DNA from: an uncultured Clostridia bacterium
GTDB lineage: Bacteria > Bacillota > Clostridia > Oscillospirales > Oscillospiraceae
Direction: 5' to 3'
Assembly: GCA_947169005.1 (NCBI GenBank)
Contig: CAMVOG010000011.1
Location: 1 to 20,035, forward strand
DNA: 20,035 bases
Shown: positions 6,970 through 13,242 of the stretch, in pieces
Layout: each line of letters starts with the position of its first letter
How positions within the stretch are numbered: the stretch's first letter is position 1
The notes under the pieces: generated by a model
Told to the model about the DNA's origin: nothing
Databases searched by the model: none
What the model saw: only the letters and a program-made list of their open reading frames with translations
Program-made: the position numbers and the translations under genes

Positions 6970-8169
6970 ATGAAGCTGATTAAAAGAACTGCATACCTGA
7001 GCGAGCTGAAAGACCTTTTGAACACGCCGGATATCAAGGTCATCACTGGAGTTCGTCGCTCCGGTAAATCCAAATTGATGGATTCGCTTGAAGCGCTGAT
7101 CTGTGAGAACGATGCCAATGCAAATATCATCCATGTGAATTATAATCTGACAGACTATGAAGAAATCCTTGAGTATCACGCTTTGGAAGCCTATGTTGAA
7201 GATCATCATCTTTTAGGGAAGAACAACTATCTGCTGATCGATGAGATCCAAATGTGCGCAGGCTTTGAGAAAGCCGTCAATAGCCTCCATGCACGGGAAA
7301 AGTATGATATCTATATCACAGGCTCTAATGCCTTTCTGCAGAGCAGCGATCTTGCGACACTGTTTGTTGGCAGAACATATGAGATGCAGGTTTTTCCTTT
7401 TTCTTTCAGCGAGTATCTGAAATATTTCCCCTCCGAGAATATCTATGGCAGCCTCACAAAGTATATGACAGATGGCGGTATGGCAGGCTCCTATCTGTAC
7501 AAAAGTGAGAGCCAGAGATACCGCTATATCAACAGCGAAGTTCTGAATGCGTTGATAGTCCGGGATATCGTAAACAAGAACAAGCTGCGCAATGAACCGC
7601 TGCTCCATCAGCTTATTGATTTCCTGATGGATAACATCGGCAGCGTGGTCAGCGTGCGAACAATCACAAATACACTGGCAGCGAGCGGTATGAAGACTGA
7701 CCATAAGACCATCGGGAAGTATATAACCTATTTGTGTCGTTCCTTTGCGTTCTACCGCATTCGCAGATATGATATCAAAGGGAAAAAATACTTGCAATCA
7801 GAGGATAAATACTATCTCGCGGACCAAAGCATCCGATATGCTCGCCTCGGCACAAAAAATATGGACTACGGCCATGTCTTGGAGAACATCGTTGCCATTG
7901 AACTGCTTCGCCGCGGGTATGAGGTCTACGTTGGTGTGCTTTATAAGAAAGAAATCGATTTTGTCTGCACGAAACAGGGTGAACGGAGTTACATCCAGGT
8001 CGCGTATGATATATCCGACAAGAAAACCTTTGAACGGGAGGTTGATCCTCTGCTGCGGATCAAGGACGCCTATCCGAAAATGGTTATTGCAAGGACCTAT
8101 CAACCGTCATGGCAATATGAGGGCATTAGGATCGTCGATGCGGCAGACTGGTTACGAGAAGAGGGATAA
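6970..8169 (+). CDS. AAA family ATPase with DUF4143 C-terminal domain
   Basis: A 399-aa protein of the ATP-binding/DUF4143 type that is widespread in gut anaerobes. The N-terminal AAA_14 ATPase domain has Walker A GVRRSGKSK (27-35), Walker B YLLIDEIQ (about 86-93) and a sensor-like YITGSNA. A winged-helix-like middle follows (about 220-280), then the DUF4143 end, which carries a PD-(D/E)XK-like trace (KEIDFVC, then YIQV) in which the usual E-x-K is replaced by IQVA, so nuclease activity is doubtful. The cellular role of the family is unknown. The start has GAGGGGG eight bases upstream. The gene has its own promoter and palindromic operator, is visibly AT-richer than lon and PadR on either side, and is bracketed by identical 26-bp terminator cores, all consistent with acquisition as a cassette. 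Confidence 0.9.
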   Translation: MKLIKRTAYLSELKDLLNTPDIKVITGVRRSGKSKLMDSLEALICENDANANIIHVNYNLTDYEEILEYHALEAYVEDHHLLGKNNYLLIDEIQMCAGFEKAVNSLHAREKYDIYITGSNAFLQSSDLATLFVGRTYEMQVFPFSFSEYLKYFPSENIYGSLTKYMTDGGMAGSYLYKSESQRYRYINSEVLNALIVRDIVNKNKLRNEPLLHQLIDFLMDNIGSVVSVRTITNTLAASGMKTDHKTIGKYITYLCRSFAFYRIRRYDIKGKKYLQSEDKYYLADQSIRYARLGTKNMDYGHVLENIVAIELLRRGYEVYVGVLYKKEIDFVCTKQGERSYIQVAYDISDKKTFEREVDPLLRIKDAYPKMVIARTYQPSWQYEGIRIVDAADWLREEG

Positions 8170-8255
8170 GATCCTTGGACCATGGATAATGGCGGTGGAC
8201 GCCTTGTGGAAGGCTTGAAACACCATGCGAGGGATCTCATCAAAAAAACAAAGTG

Positions 8256-8294
8256 CGGCGGGGTCCCGGGTATCGGGGCCTTCTCCGTTTTTTC
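8256..8294 (+). terminator. Second copy of the duplicated terminator core (copy B)
   Basis: The 26 bases at 8256-8281 match 6813-6838 exactly, then TCTCCG and six T residues plus TTCC. The outer stem is weaker than in copy A because the right arm reads TCTCCG instead of CCGCCG. It lies after the ATPase and directly before the PadR promoter. Confidence 0.6.
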
Positions 8295-8295
8295 C

Positions 8296-8324
8296 TTGAC
8301 AAAACGGCCCTCTTGAACTATAAT
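8296..8324 (+). promoter_or_regulatory. Strong sigma-A promoter of the padR operon
   Basis: Consensus TTGACA (8296-8301), 17 bp, consensus TATAAT (8319-8324). Confidence 0.9.
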
Positions 8325-8353
8325 ATCGTTAAATAATATCAATAAACGATATT
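8322..8353. promoter_or_regulatory. Probable PadR operator
   Basis: AATATCGTT (8322-8330) and AACGATATT (8345-8353) form a perfect 9-bp inverted repeat with 14 bp between, starting in the -10 and covering the transcription start. PadR proteins commonly bind such AT-rich palindromes over their own promoters, so autorepression is likely. Confidence 0.65.
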
Positions 8354-8372
8354 GAGAGAAGGAGAGAACACC

Positions 8373-8744
8373 ATGCCGAAAAGGACCATGGAGCCGCTCA
8401 CGGAATCCATGCTTTATCTGCTGATGGCCTATCGCACGGGGCCCCTCTGCGGGATCGACGCGGCGGAGTGGATCGCCCGGCACAGCGGGGGGCGGATCCG
8501 GCTGGGGCCCGCGACGCTCTATACCATCCTGGCGAAGTTCGAGGCAGAGGGGCTGCTGCGGGAAGTCAGCGTGGAGGGGCGCAAGCGCACCTATGCCGTC
8601 ACGGAGCGGGGGGAGGAGGCCTACCGCGCCGAGCTGGAGCGGCTGGAGACCTGCCTGGCGGACGCCGCCTCCGCCCACCTGGAAAGGAGGCCCGAGGATG
8701 CCGCGGACGAAGACCCTGCGCCTGCCGCCCTGCCCGCCCTATGA
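8373..8744 (+). CDS. PadR-family transcriptional regulator
   Basis: A 123-aa small winged-helix protein. Residues 5-85 match the PadR fold: MEPLTESMLYLLMAY, a recognition region GPATLYTILAKFEAEGLL and the wing GRKRTYAVTERGEEAY. A short helical acidic C-terminal tail follows, much shorter than in the long PadR class. The start at 8373 has AAGGAGAG about eight bases upstream. Its 3' end overlaps the start of the DUF2812 gene by 47 bp, so the two are translationally coupled. PadR/DUF2812 pairs are common in Clostridia; the PadR protein is expected to sense an envelope or drug signal and repress its own operon through the palindrome in its promoter. The ligand is unknown. Confidence 0.93.
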   Translation: MPKRTMEPLTESMLYLLMAYRTGPLCGIDAAEWIARHSGGRIRLGPATLYTILAKFEAEGLLREVSVEGRKRTYAVTERGEEAYRAELERLETCLADAASAHLERRPEDAADEDPAPAALPAL

Positions 8745-9924
8745 CCTGGAGGCCGCCGAGAGCTGGCTGGAGGAGCTGGCGTCCCGGGGCCTGCACCTGG
8801 CCCGGGACGGCTTTTTCGCGGGCGTCGCGGTTTTTGAGCGGGGGGAGCCCCGGACCCCGCGCTACCGCCTGGACGCCGCGCCCCGGCAGGCGGGGCTGAT
8901 GGATGAAAATGGCGGGGATCCGGACCCGGCGGAGCGGGAGCTCAGCGCGGCGGCGGGCTGGGACTACGTGGCCCGGCGGGGGCAGTTCTATATCTACCGC
9001 GCCGAGGAGGCCGGGGCGGCGGAGCTGCACACGGACCCGGCTGTACAGGCCCTGCGCCTCCGTGCCCTGGTCCGCCGTCAGCGGAGCGCGGTCCTCTCTG
9101 CGTTGATCTGGCTGCTGGTCTATCCGCCGCTCCTCCTGCGGGGGCGGCTTCTGCTCACGGCCCTGGAGCTGGGCACGCCCCTGTTTCTTCTGGTCTGCGC
9201 CGCCGCCCTTTTGCTGCTGGGTGGCTCGGTCCGGGCTTTCCTGTCCCTGAACGCCCTGCGCCGCCGACTGAAAAACGGCGAGGCGCCGGATCACGAAAAG
9301 AACTGGCACACCGGCGCGGTCCGCTGGTATCTGAACCGCTTTGCCCTGGCGGCGCTGGTCTGCTTCCTGGCGGCGGTGCTGCTGGTCCGCTGGAACGCCG
9401 CGGCCACGCGGGAGGACCGCCGGCCACTGGAGGCTTGGGCGGGTTCTCTGCCTTTTGCCTCCCTGGGGGAGCTGGAGCCGGAAAGCGCCTTTACCCGGGA
9501 GGACTGGCTGGGCGTCGATGGGTACAGCCTTCGGGCGGACCTCCTGGCCCCGGTCAATATCCAGTGGACGGAGCACGGCACTTTCGGCCCGCCCGCCTCC
9601 GGCTCCGGCGGCCTCTACGTGGAATACCACGAGACGGCATCCCCCTGGCTGGCCTCCCGGTTGAGGGAGGAGCTGCTGCGGGCGGACCGTTTCATGGCGG
9701 CGCTGCCTCTTTTCTGGAAGCGTGCGGGGCTGATCGCGCTGCCCCTGCCTTCGGGAGCGGAGCGCTTCGACTTCGCCGCGGCCTACCGGGACAGGACCCA
9801 CTTTCCCACGCTGCTGCTGCAAAAGGGCTGCCGGGTCCTGCGCGTTACCTTTTATCGAAACGGGGAGAACGCGGACGAGGCGGCCTGGCTGCGGCGGATC
9901 GCGGACGCCTTTTGGGAGGCTTGA
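8698..9924 (+). CDS. DUF2812 domain membrane protein
   Basis: A 408-aa protein. Residues 5-110 form a DUF2812 domain: YDLEAAESWLEELASRGLHL, then RYRLDAAP, then GWDYVARRGQFYIYR, the usual W/G/Y pattern. Three hydrophobic segments follow at about 131-148, 155-180 and 215-232, then a roughly 170-residue C-terminal region of unknown fold that probably lies outside the membrane. The function of DUF2812 proteins is not established; they are almost always encoded next to a PadR regulator, as here. I chose the ATG at 8698 because GGAAAGGAGG (8681-8690) lies seven bases upstream; this makes a 47-bp overlap with padR. No terminator is seen at the end, and the next gene has its own promoter at 9921. Confidence 0.85.
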   Translation: MPRTKTLRLPPCPPYDLEAAESWLEELASRGLHLARDGFFAGVAVFERGEPRTPRYRLDAAPRQAGLMDENGGDPDPAERELSAAAGWDYVARRGQFYIYRAEEAGAAELHTDPAVQALRLRALVRRQRSAVLSALIWLLVYPPLLLRGRLLLTALELGTPLFLLVCAAALLLLGGSVRAFLSLNALRRRLKNGEAPDHEKNWHTGAVRWYLNRFALAALVCFLAAVLLVRWNAAATREDRRPLEAWAGSLPFASLGELEPESAFTREDWLGVDGYSLRADLLAPVNIQWTEHGTFGPPASGSGGLYVEYHETASPWLASRLREELLRADRFMAALPLFWKRAGLIALPLPSGAERFDFAAAYRDRTHFPTLLLQKGCRVLRVTFYRNGENADEAAWLRRIADAFWEA

Positions 9925-9948
9925 TTTTTCCGGCGGCTGTGTTAAAAT
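9921..9948 (+). promoter_or_regulatory. Promoter of the GNAT gene at 9979
   Basis: TTGATT (9921-9926), 16 bp, TAAAAT (9943-9948). The -35 overlaps the stop codon of the DUF2812 gene. Confidence 0.55.
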
Positions 9949-9978
9949 GAGTGCATCTGAAACAAGGGAGGCCCCGCT

Positions 9979-10452
9979 ATGGCAAGGATCAGACGCGCGG
10001 AGAAGAAGGACGTTCCCCGGATCATGGACCTGCTGGCCCAGGTGCTCATGGTCCATCACGAGGGCAGGCCGGATCTGTTCAAGGCCCCTGCCACCAAATA
10101 CACGGAGGAGGAGCTTCGCGCCCTGCTGACGGACGACAGCCGCCCCATTTTCGCCTGGACCGACGAAAAAGACGTGCTGCAGGGCTATTGCTTCTGCATT
10201 CTGAAACAGGAGAAGAACGACAACATCCTCACGGATATCAAGACCCTGTATATCGACGACCTCTGCGTGGACGAGGCCTGCCGGGGGAAAGGCGTCGGCC
10301 GCGCCCTCTACGACTACGCCCGGGACTATGCCCGCTCCATCGGCTGCTATAACCTGACGCTGAATGTCTGGGCCGCCAACGAAAGCGCCCTGCGCTTCTA
10401 TCGCGGCCTGGGCATGCAAACCCAGAAAATCGGCATGGAAACGATCCTTTGA
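9979..10452 (+). CDS. GNAT family N-acetyltransferase
   Basis: A 157-aa single-domain GNAT. The acetyl-CoA motif is at about 91-115: LYIDDLCVDEACRGKGVGRA, with the R-G-K-G-V-G pyrophosphate loop. The C-terminal motif NVWAANESALRFYRGLGM is the common GNAT motif B that closes over the substrate. The N-terminal half (KKDVPRIMDLLAQVLMVHHE) is the variable substrate side and suggests a small amine or amino-acid-like acceptor, which cannot be named from sequence. The ribosome binding site AGGGAGG is seven bases before the ATG. The gene stands alone between the DUF2812 gene and the tRNA pair. Confidence 0.92.
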   Translation: MARIRRAEKKDVPRIMDLLAQVLMVHHEGRPDLFKAPATKYTEEELRALLTDDSRPIFAWTDEKDVLQGYCFCILKQEKNDNILTDIKTLYIDDLCVDEACRGKGVGRALYDYARDYARSIGCYNLTLNVWAANESALRFYRGLGMQTQKIGMETIL

Positions 10453-10523
10453 GACGAAGGGAGCGGTTTTGCCGCCCCGGCAAAAAAACTCCGCGAAAAA
10501 GATGATTTTCTGAAAATTTACCC

Positions 10524-10552
10524 TTGACAAATCGGCCAATTCATAGTATTCT
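10524..10552 (+). promoter_or_regulatory. Promoter of the tRNA-Asp/tRNA-Thr unit
   Basis: Consensus TTGACA (10524-10529), 17 bp, TATTCT (10547-10552), 13 bp before the first tRNA base. Confidence 0.8.
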
Positions 10553-10565
10553 GATAAAGCTCTGT

Positions 10566-10642
10566 GGCCGAGTAGTTCAGTTGGTTAGAACGCTAGCCTG
10601 TCACGCTAGAGGTCGAGGGTTCGAGCCCCTTCTCGGTCGCCA
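10566..10642 (+). tRNA. tRNA-Asp (anticodon GTC)
   Basis: A 77-nt cloverleaf including an encoded CCA. The acceptor arms are GGCCGAG and CTCGGTC, the anticodon stem CTAGC/GCTAG encloses the loop CTGTCAC with anticodon GTC, and the T-arm is GAGGGTTCGAGCCCCTT-like. It is co-transcribed with the tRNA-Thr five bases downstream. Confidence 0.97.
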
Positions 10643-10647
10643 CATAT

Positions 10648-10723
<76 letters not shown>

Positions 10724-10755
10724 AAACGATGTGTTTCGGCACGTCGTTTTTTTTT
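10724..10755 (+). terminator. Terminator of the tRNA pair
   Basis: AAACGA(T)GTG pairs with CAC(G)TCGTTT around a TTTCGG loop, followed by a long T-run to 10755. Confidence 0.85.
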
Positions 10756-10771
10756 GCCTTCGGGCCGAGGC

Positions 10772-10800
10772 TTGTCATTCGGCGGGGGATATGCTACAAT
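10772..10800 (+). promoter_or_regulatory. Promoter of the TlpA / CXXC / polyferredoxin operon
   Basis: TTGTCA (10772-10777), 17 bp, TACAAT (10795-10800) with a TGC extended -10. The -35 context GGCTTGTCATTCG is identical to that of the tandem GNAT promoter at 13143. Confidence 0.75.
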
Positions 10801-10829
10801 GCAAAAAAACGCAAGCGGGGGAATGACCC

Positions 10830-11453
10830 ATGAGGAAGTATTTGATAATCTCTGCGGCGGTGCTGGCGACCCTGCTTCTTGCCGCCGGTTGCAACAGAAC
10901 GAGCGTGCCGGAAACCGCGGCTGCGCCGGAAAACACGGCGGCCCTGCCGGAGGCTGCGCCCGAGGCGGAGGCTGACGCGCCGGAAACCGGGGCGGAAGCG
11001 GAGGCTGCGCCCGAGGCGGAGCCTGTTCTGCCGGAGGGCTGGTCGCCGGATATCGCCTTTTCTACCGTGGACGCGGAGGGAACGGCCTGGACGGACGCCT
11101 GCTTTGCCGAAAATAAGCTGACCATGCTCAATCTTTGGGCCTATTGGTGCGGCCCCTGTGTGGGCGAGCTGCCGGACCTGCAGCAGCTCAGCGAGGACTA
11201 TGCCGACAAGGGTCTGCGGATCGTGGGCGTGACGACGGAGGGAGACTTTGACCGCAGTGTGGCGAAGATGGCGGAGCTGGGCGTCAGCTACCCCTGTCTC
11301 GTCCTTGCCGGGGGCATGGCGGAGACCCTTTCCACCGGCTACGTGCCCACCACGGTTTTCGTGGATCAGAACGGCAAGGTGCTGGACGGGGCCTACGTGG
11401 GCAGCCGGGACTATGCCGCCTGGGCTGAGATCATCGAGGGCTACCTGGGATGA
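10830..11453 (+). CDS. TlpA-like thioredoxin-fold lipoprotein
   Basis: A 207-aa secreted lipoprotein. The signal peptide MRKYLIISAAVLATLLLAAGC ends in the lipobox LAAGC (Cys21). Residues 22-70 are a low-complexity Ala/Pro/Glu linker built partly from a 23-bp direct repeat (10948-10970 and 10999-11021). A TlpA/ResA-like thioredoxin domain follows with the redox motif WCGPC, the VGVTTEGD strand, and the cis-Pro region YVPTTVFVDQNGKV. Such proteins exchange thiols and disulfides on the outer face of the membrane. The ribosome binding site is weak (GGGGG, eight bases upstream). The gene leads a three-gene operon: its stop overlaps the start of the CXXC miniprotein (ATGA, 11450-11453), and a membrane polyferredoxin follows, so it probably takes part in delivering reducing equivalents across the membrane, which is inference. 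Confidence 0.92.
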   Translation: MRKYLIISAAVLATLLLAAGCNRTSVPETAAAPENTAALPEAAPEAEADAPETGAEAEAAPEAEPVLPEGWSPDIAFSTVDAEGTAWTDACFAENKLTMLNLWAYWCGPCVGELPDLQQLSEDYADKGLRIVGVTTEGDFDRSVAKMAELGVSYPCLVLAGGMAETLSTGYVPTTVFVDQNGKVLDGAYVGSRDYAAWAEIIEGYLG

Positions 11454-11584
11454 GGCGGCTGAGAACGCCCCTGCTGCTTTTGGCGGGCGCGGCCCTCATC
11501 GGCCTGGGGCTGCTGCTGGGGCAGAACGGCGAGGTGCTTGCGAAGGCCGCTGCCGTCTGCCTGGAGTGCATCGGCGTTGGGTAA
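11450..11584 (+). CDS. CD1871A-like CXXC motif membrane miniprotein (44 aa)
   Basis: A 44-residue protein, easily missed by gene callers. It begins MRRLRTPLLLLAGAALIG, a single hydrophobic helix after a positive N-terminus, and ends in VCLECIGVG with a CXXC pair (Cys37, Cys40) at the extracytoplasmic side if the positive-inside rule holds. Size, layout and neighbours match the clostridial family known as CD1871A family CXXC motif-containing protein; this is recognition, not a search. It overlaps the TlpA-like gene by 4 bp upstream and the polyferredoxin start by 8 bp downstream, so all three are translationally coupled. I infer a thiol shuttle between the TlpA-like lipoprotein and the iron-sulfur membrane protein. 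Confidence 0.85.
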   Translation: MRRLRTPLLLLAGAALIGLGLLLGQNGEVLAKAAAVCLECIGVG

Positions 11585-12428
11585 GCGGCTGCGCGGTTGG
11601 GTCCAGTTCGCCGCCCTGCTGATCCAGAACGCAAACGTCAGGGGCTTCCTCACGGGGAAGATCTCACGCGGCGCGGGTAAAAATATCTGCGTGCCGGGGC
11701 TGAACTGCTATTCCTGCCCCGGGGCGCTGGCGGCCTGCCCCATCGGCTCTCTGCAGAGCTTTCTGGCGGCCCGGCCCGTGAAGCTGCCCTATTACGTCAT
11801 GGGCTTCCTGCTCTTCTTTGGGGCGCTGCTGGGGCGGGCAATCTGCGGCTTCCTCTGCCCCTTCGGCTTTATCCAGGAGCTGCTGCATAAAATCCCCCTG
11901 CCCCGGAAGAAGCTGGGCCGCTTCAAGGGAGACCGGGTCCTGCGGTATCTGAAATACGCCGTGCTGGCGGTGCTGGTAATCGGGCTGCCGCTGGTGCTGG
12001 ACTGGACCCCCACCTTCTGCAAATACCTCTGTCCCGCCGGGACCTTAGAGGGGGGTATTCCCCTGGTGCTGTTGAATCTGGGGGGCGTCCGTTTTGAGAT
12101 TGGCACGCTCTTCCTCTGGAAGCTGGGGCTCCTGCTGCTGATTTTAGCCGGCTGCCTCTTTATCTATCGGCCCTTCTGCAAATATCTCTGCCCCCTGGGG
12201 GCCATCTATGGGCTGATGAACCGGGCTTCTCTCTACCGCATGCGGCCACAGCCGGAGAAATGCACCGCCTGCGGCGCCTGCGCCCGGCTTTGCCCCATGC
12301 AGGTGGACCCGGCGAAAAGCCCCAATTCCACCGAATGCATTCGCTGCGGGCGCTGCGTCGGCGCCTGCCCCACCGGGGCCCTGCGCCTGGGCTTCCGGGA
12401 GGCGAAGACGGCGGAAAAGCAAACGTAA
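11577..12428 (+). CDS. NapH/CcoG-like membrane polyferredoxin (4Fe-4S binding protein)
   Basis: About 283 aa with roughly five membrane segments and repeated CxxxCP motifs: CYSCPGALAACP near the N-terminus, CGFLCPFG, CKYLCPAG and CKYLCPLG at the membrane borders, then two ferredoxin-type clusters CTACGACARLCP and CIRCGRCVGACP at about residues 230-270. This is the layout of NapH/YccM/CcoG-type electron-transfer proteins. It probably carries electrons across or along the membrane to the upstream TlpA-like and CXXC proteins. No ATG start fits; I chose the TTG at 11577 (overlapping the upstream stop, GGAG at 11563-11566), with a second TTG at 11538 as the alternative. A GC hairpin and T-rich stretch follow. 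Identification as a polyferredoxin is firm; the partner is inferred. Confidence 0.88.
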   Translation: MGKRLRGWVQFAALLIQNANVRGFLTGKISRGAGKNICVPGLNCYSCPGALAACPIGSLQSFLAARPVKLPYYVMGFLLFFGALLGRAICGFLCPFGFIQELLHKIPLPRKKLGRFKGDRVLRYLKYAVLAVLVIGLPLVLDWTPTFCKYLCPAGTLEGGIPLVLLNLGGVRFEIGTLFLWKLGLLLLILAGCLFIYRPFCKYLCPLGAIYGLMNRASLYRMRPQPEKCTACGACARLCPMQVDPAKSPNSTECIRCGRCVGACPTGALRLGFREAKTAEKQT

Positions 12429-12430
12429 AA

Positions 12431-12454
12431 AGCCCCCCGCGCGGGGATCGTTTT
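12431..12454 (+). terminator. Terminator-like hairpin after the polyferredoxin
   Basis: CCCC-GCGC-GGGG (12435-12446) then ATCG and four T residues. The short tail makes it a moderate terminator. Confidence 0.45.
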
Positions 12455-12460
12455 GTGCGG

Positions 12461-12501
12461 TGTGCGGCAAATCCAAAGTTGTACTTTGGGTTTGCCGCAC
12501 A
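12461..12501. repeat. 41-bp near-perfect palindrome between convergent genes
   Basis: Two 19-bp arms (12461-12479 and 12483-12501) that begin TGTGCGGCAAA and end TTTGCCGCACA, with a 3-base loop and one G-T wobble. It lies between the polyferredoxin (+) and the ribbon-helix-helix gene (-) and can act as a bidirectional transcription stop or be a mobile palindromic repeat. Confidence 0.75.
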
Positions 12502-12503
12502 AA

Positions 12504-12701
12504 TCATTTATTCAGTTCCTCCTCCGGCAGCGCAATGGGGCCGTTTTCCTTTTCAAAAGCCTCTATTGCCTTGCGGATCAGATAAATGACCTCGCCGTTG
12601 CCGGAGCGTCCCTCATACTGCGCGATATAGTGGAGCTTATAGTGCAGCTCACTGTCAATACGCAGCCCCAAATGCTTGCTTTTATCCTTCTTCGTATCCA
12701 T
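12504..12701 (-). CDS. Ribbon-helix-helix (Arc-like) DNA-binding protein
   Basis: A 65-aa basic-to-neutral protein with one ribbon-helix-helix unit: the beta strand KHLGLRID, helix A SELHYKLHYIAQYEG, the turn RSGN and helix B GEVIYLIRKAIEAFEKE. Arc/MetJ-type proteins bind as dimers, often in pairs on inverted half-sites. I chose the ATG at 12701 (seven bases from GAGGG) over the adjacent ATG at 12704. The gene is divergent from a small conserved protein, and the spacer holds two inverted pairs of the half-site ACGTACTTG, which makes autoregulation and control of the divergent gene likely. An antitoxin role is possible, but the partner does not look like a known toxin. The region is AT-richer than its surroundings. 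Confidence 0.82.
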   Translation of the reverse strand: MDTKKDKSKHLGLRIDSELHYKLHYIAQYEGRSGNGEVIYLIRKAIEAFEKENGPIALPEEELNK

Positions 12702-12713
12702 CATGCATCCCTC

Positions 12714-12791
12714 ACGTACTTGAAAATAGATGACTTGAGTTTATTTCAAGTACGTGTTAGAATGTGCAAAACGTACTTGTTTTAAGTACAT
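12714..12791. promoter_or_regulatory. Four operator-like half-sites in the divergent spacer
   Basis: ACGTACTTGA at 12714-12723 (+) with TCAAGTACGT at 12746-12755 (-), and ACGTACTTGT at 12771-12780 (+) with TTAAGTACAT at 12782-12791 (-). They form one wide and one close inverted pair. The second half-site lies inside the spacer of the + strand promoter and the close pair lies near its transcription start. Confidence 0.7.
12735..12763 (+). promoter_or_regulatory. Promoter of the small conserved gene at 12815
   Basis: TTGAGT (12735-12740), 17 bp, TAGAAT (12758-12763). The spacer contains an operator-like half-site. Confidence 0.55.
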
Positions 12792-12814
12792 AATATTTGA
12801 GGGATGGGAAACAG

Positions 12815-13120
12815 ATGACAGTTGGTTTTGCGTATTTCATCAGGAGGCCTCGCAAGTTTGAAGACCTGTTCATTCCACACTCCGTCGATCAAGAAAAACC
12901 TTATCGTATTGACCGAATCGTTGAGTTGAACGAAATGGATTATGGAAACTTCATCACTGATTTTCTTGTGGAACGAGCTTTTTTGGAGGCGGAGTCGTTG
13001 CCCGTCCATGGGGTCTGCGCCGCATGTGTCTTGGTGAGACAAAGCGGAAGCAAGGACGGCGTTCTGATTCAGCCTGAATGCGGTGGCCGCGTTGCCTGGG
13101 CTGCCTATTATACCGGGTGA
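12815..13120 (+). CDS. Small conserved protein of unknown function
   Basis: A 101-aa protein beginning MTVGFAYFIRRPRKFEDLF, with a central conserved-looking segment YRIDRIVELNEMDYGNFITD and an end rich in Val/Ala/Cys (GVCAACVLVRQSGSKDG, then RVAWAAYYTG). It looks like small proteins seen in clostridial accessory regions, but I cannot name the family with confidence and see no catalytic motif. The start at 12815 is the first ATG; GAGGGATGGG lies 5-14 bases upstream, and the alternative TTG at 12797 would lie too close to the operator. It is transcribed divergently from the ribbon-helix-helix gene and probably controlled by it. A toxin-like role is conceivable but unsupported. Its base composition is lower in GC than the flanking genes. 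Confidence 0.72.
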   Translation: MTVGFAYFIRRPRKFEDLFIPHSVDQEKPYRIDRIVELNEMDYGNFITDFLVERAFLEAESLPVHGVCAACVLVRQSGSKDGVLIQPECGGRVAWAAYYTG

Positions 13121-13144
13121 GTTGCCGCCCGAGAAAAGACAAGG

Positions 13145-13173
13145 CTTGTCATTCGCCGCAGCCTGTGCTATGA
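13145..13173 (+). promoter_or_regulatory. Promoter of the tandem GNAT / cupin operon
   Basis: TTGTCA (13145-13150), 17 bp, TATGAT (13168-13173) with a TGC extended -10. It starts a leader of about 130 nt. Confidence 0.7.
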
Positions 13174-13180
13174 TAAAAGC

Positions 13181-13214
13181 AACGGAAAAGGCGTATCCAC
13201 GGCGCTTTTTCCGT
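13181..13214 (+). promoter_or_regulatory. 12-bp hairpin at the 5' end of the GNAT leader
   Basis: ACGGAAAAGGCG (13181-13192) pairs with CGCTTTTTCCGT (13203-13214) with one G-U. It is followed only by TTATTC, so it is either a weak attenuator or a 5' stabilising hairpin right at the expected transcription start. Confidence 0.45.
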
Positions 13215-13242
13215 TTATTCCAAATCAAAGGGGTGATCGTAT

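Noticed and set aside
8170..8255. Possible gene remnant after the ATPase stop
   Set aside because: A short open frame ends MAVDALWKA, but it is too short and unlike any family I know; no support beyond chance.
6813..8281. ATPase region considered as an integrative element with att sites
   Set aside because: The flanking repeats are terminator cores and there is no integrase, excisionase or transposase between them; only a cassette or duplication is supportable.
10467..10485. TTTTGCCG-CCC-CGGCAAAA hairpin after the GNAT gene, considered as a terminator
   Set aside because: It is followed by A residues on the + strand and by no T-run outside the stem on the - strand, so it lacks a proper tail.
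8599..10539. 646-codon open frame on the - strand opposite DUF2812 and GNAT genes
   Set aside because: It crosses two well-supported genes and a promoter, with no domain or ribosome binding site.
12504..13120. Divergent ribbon-helix-helix and small protein called as a classic toxin-antitoxin pair
   Set aside because: Most type II pairs are co-directional and overlapping, and the partner shows no RelE, MazF, HicA or other toxin motif.
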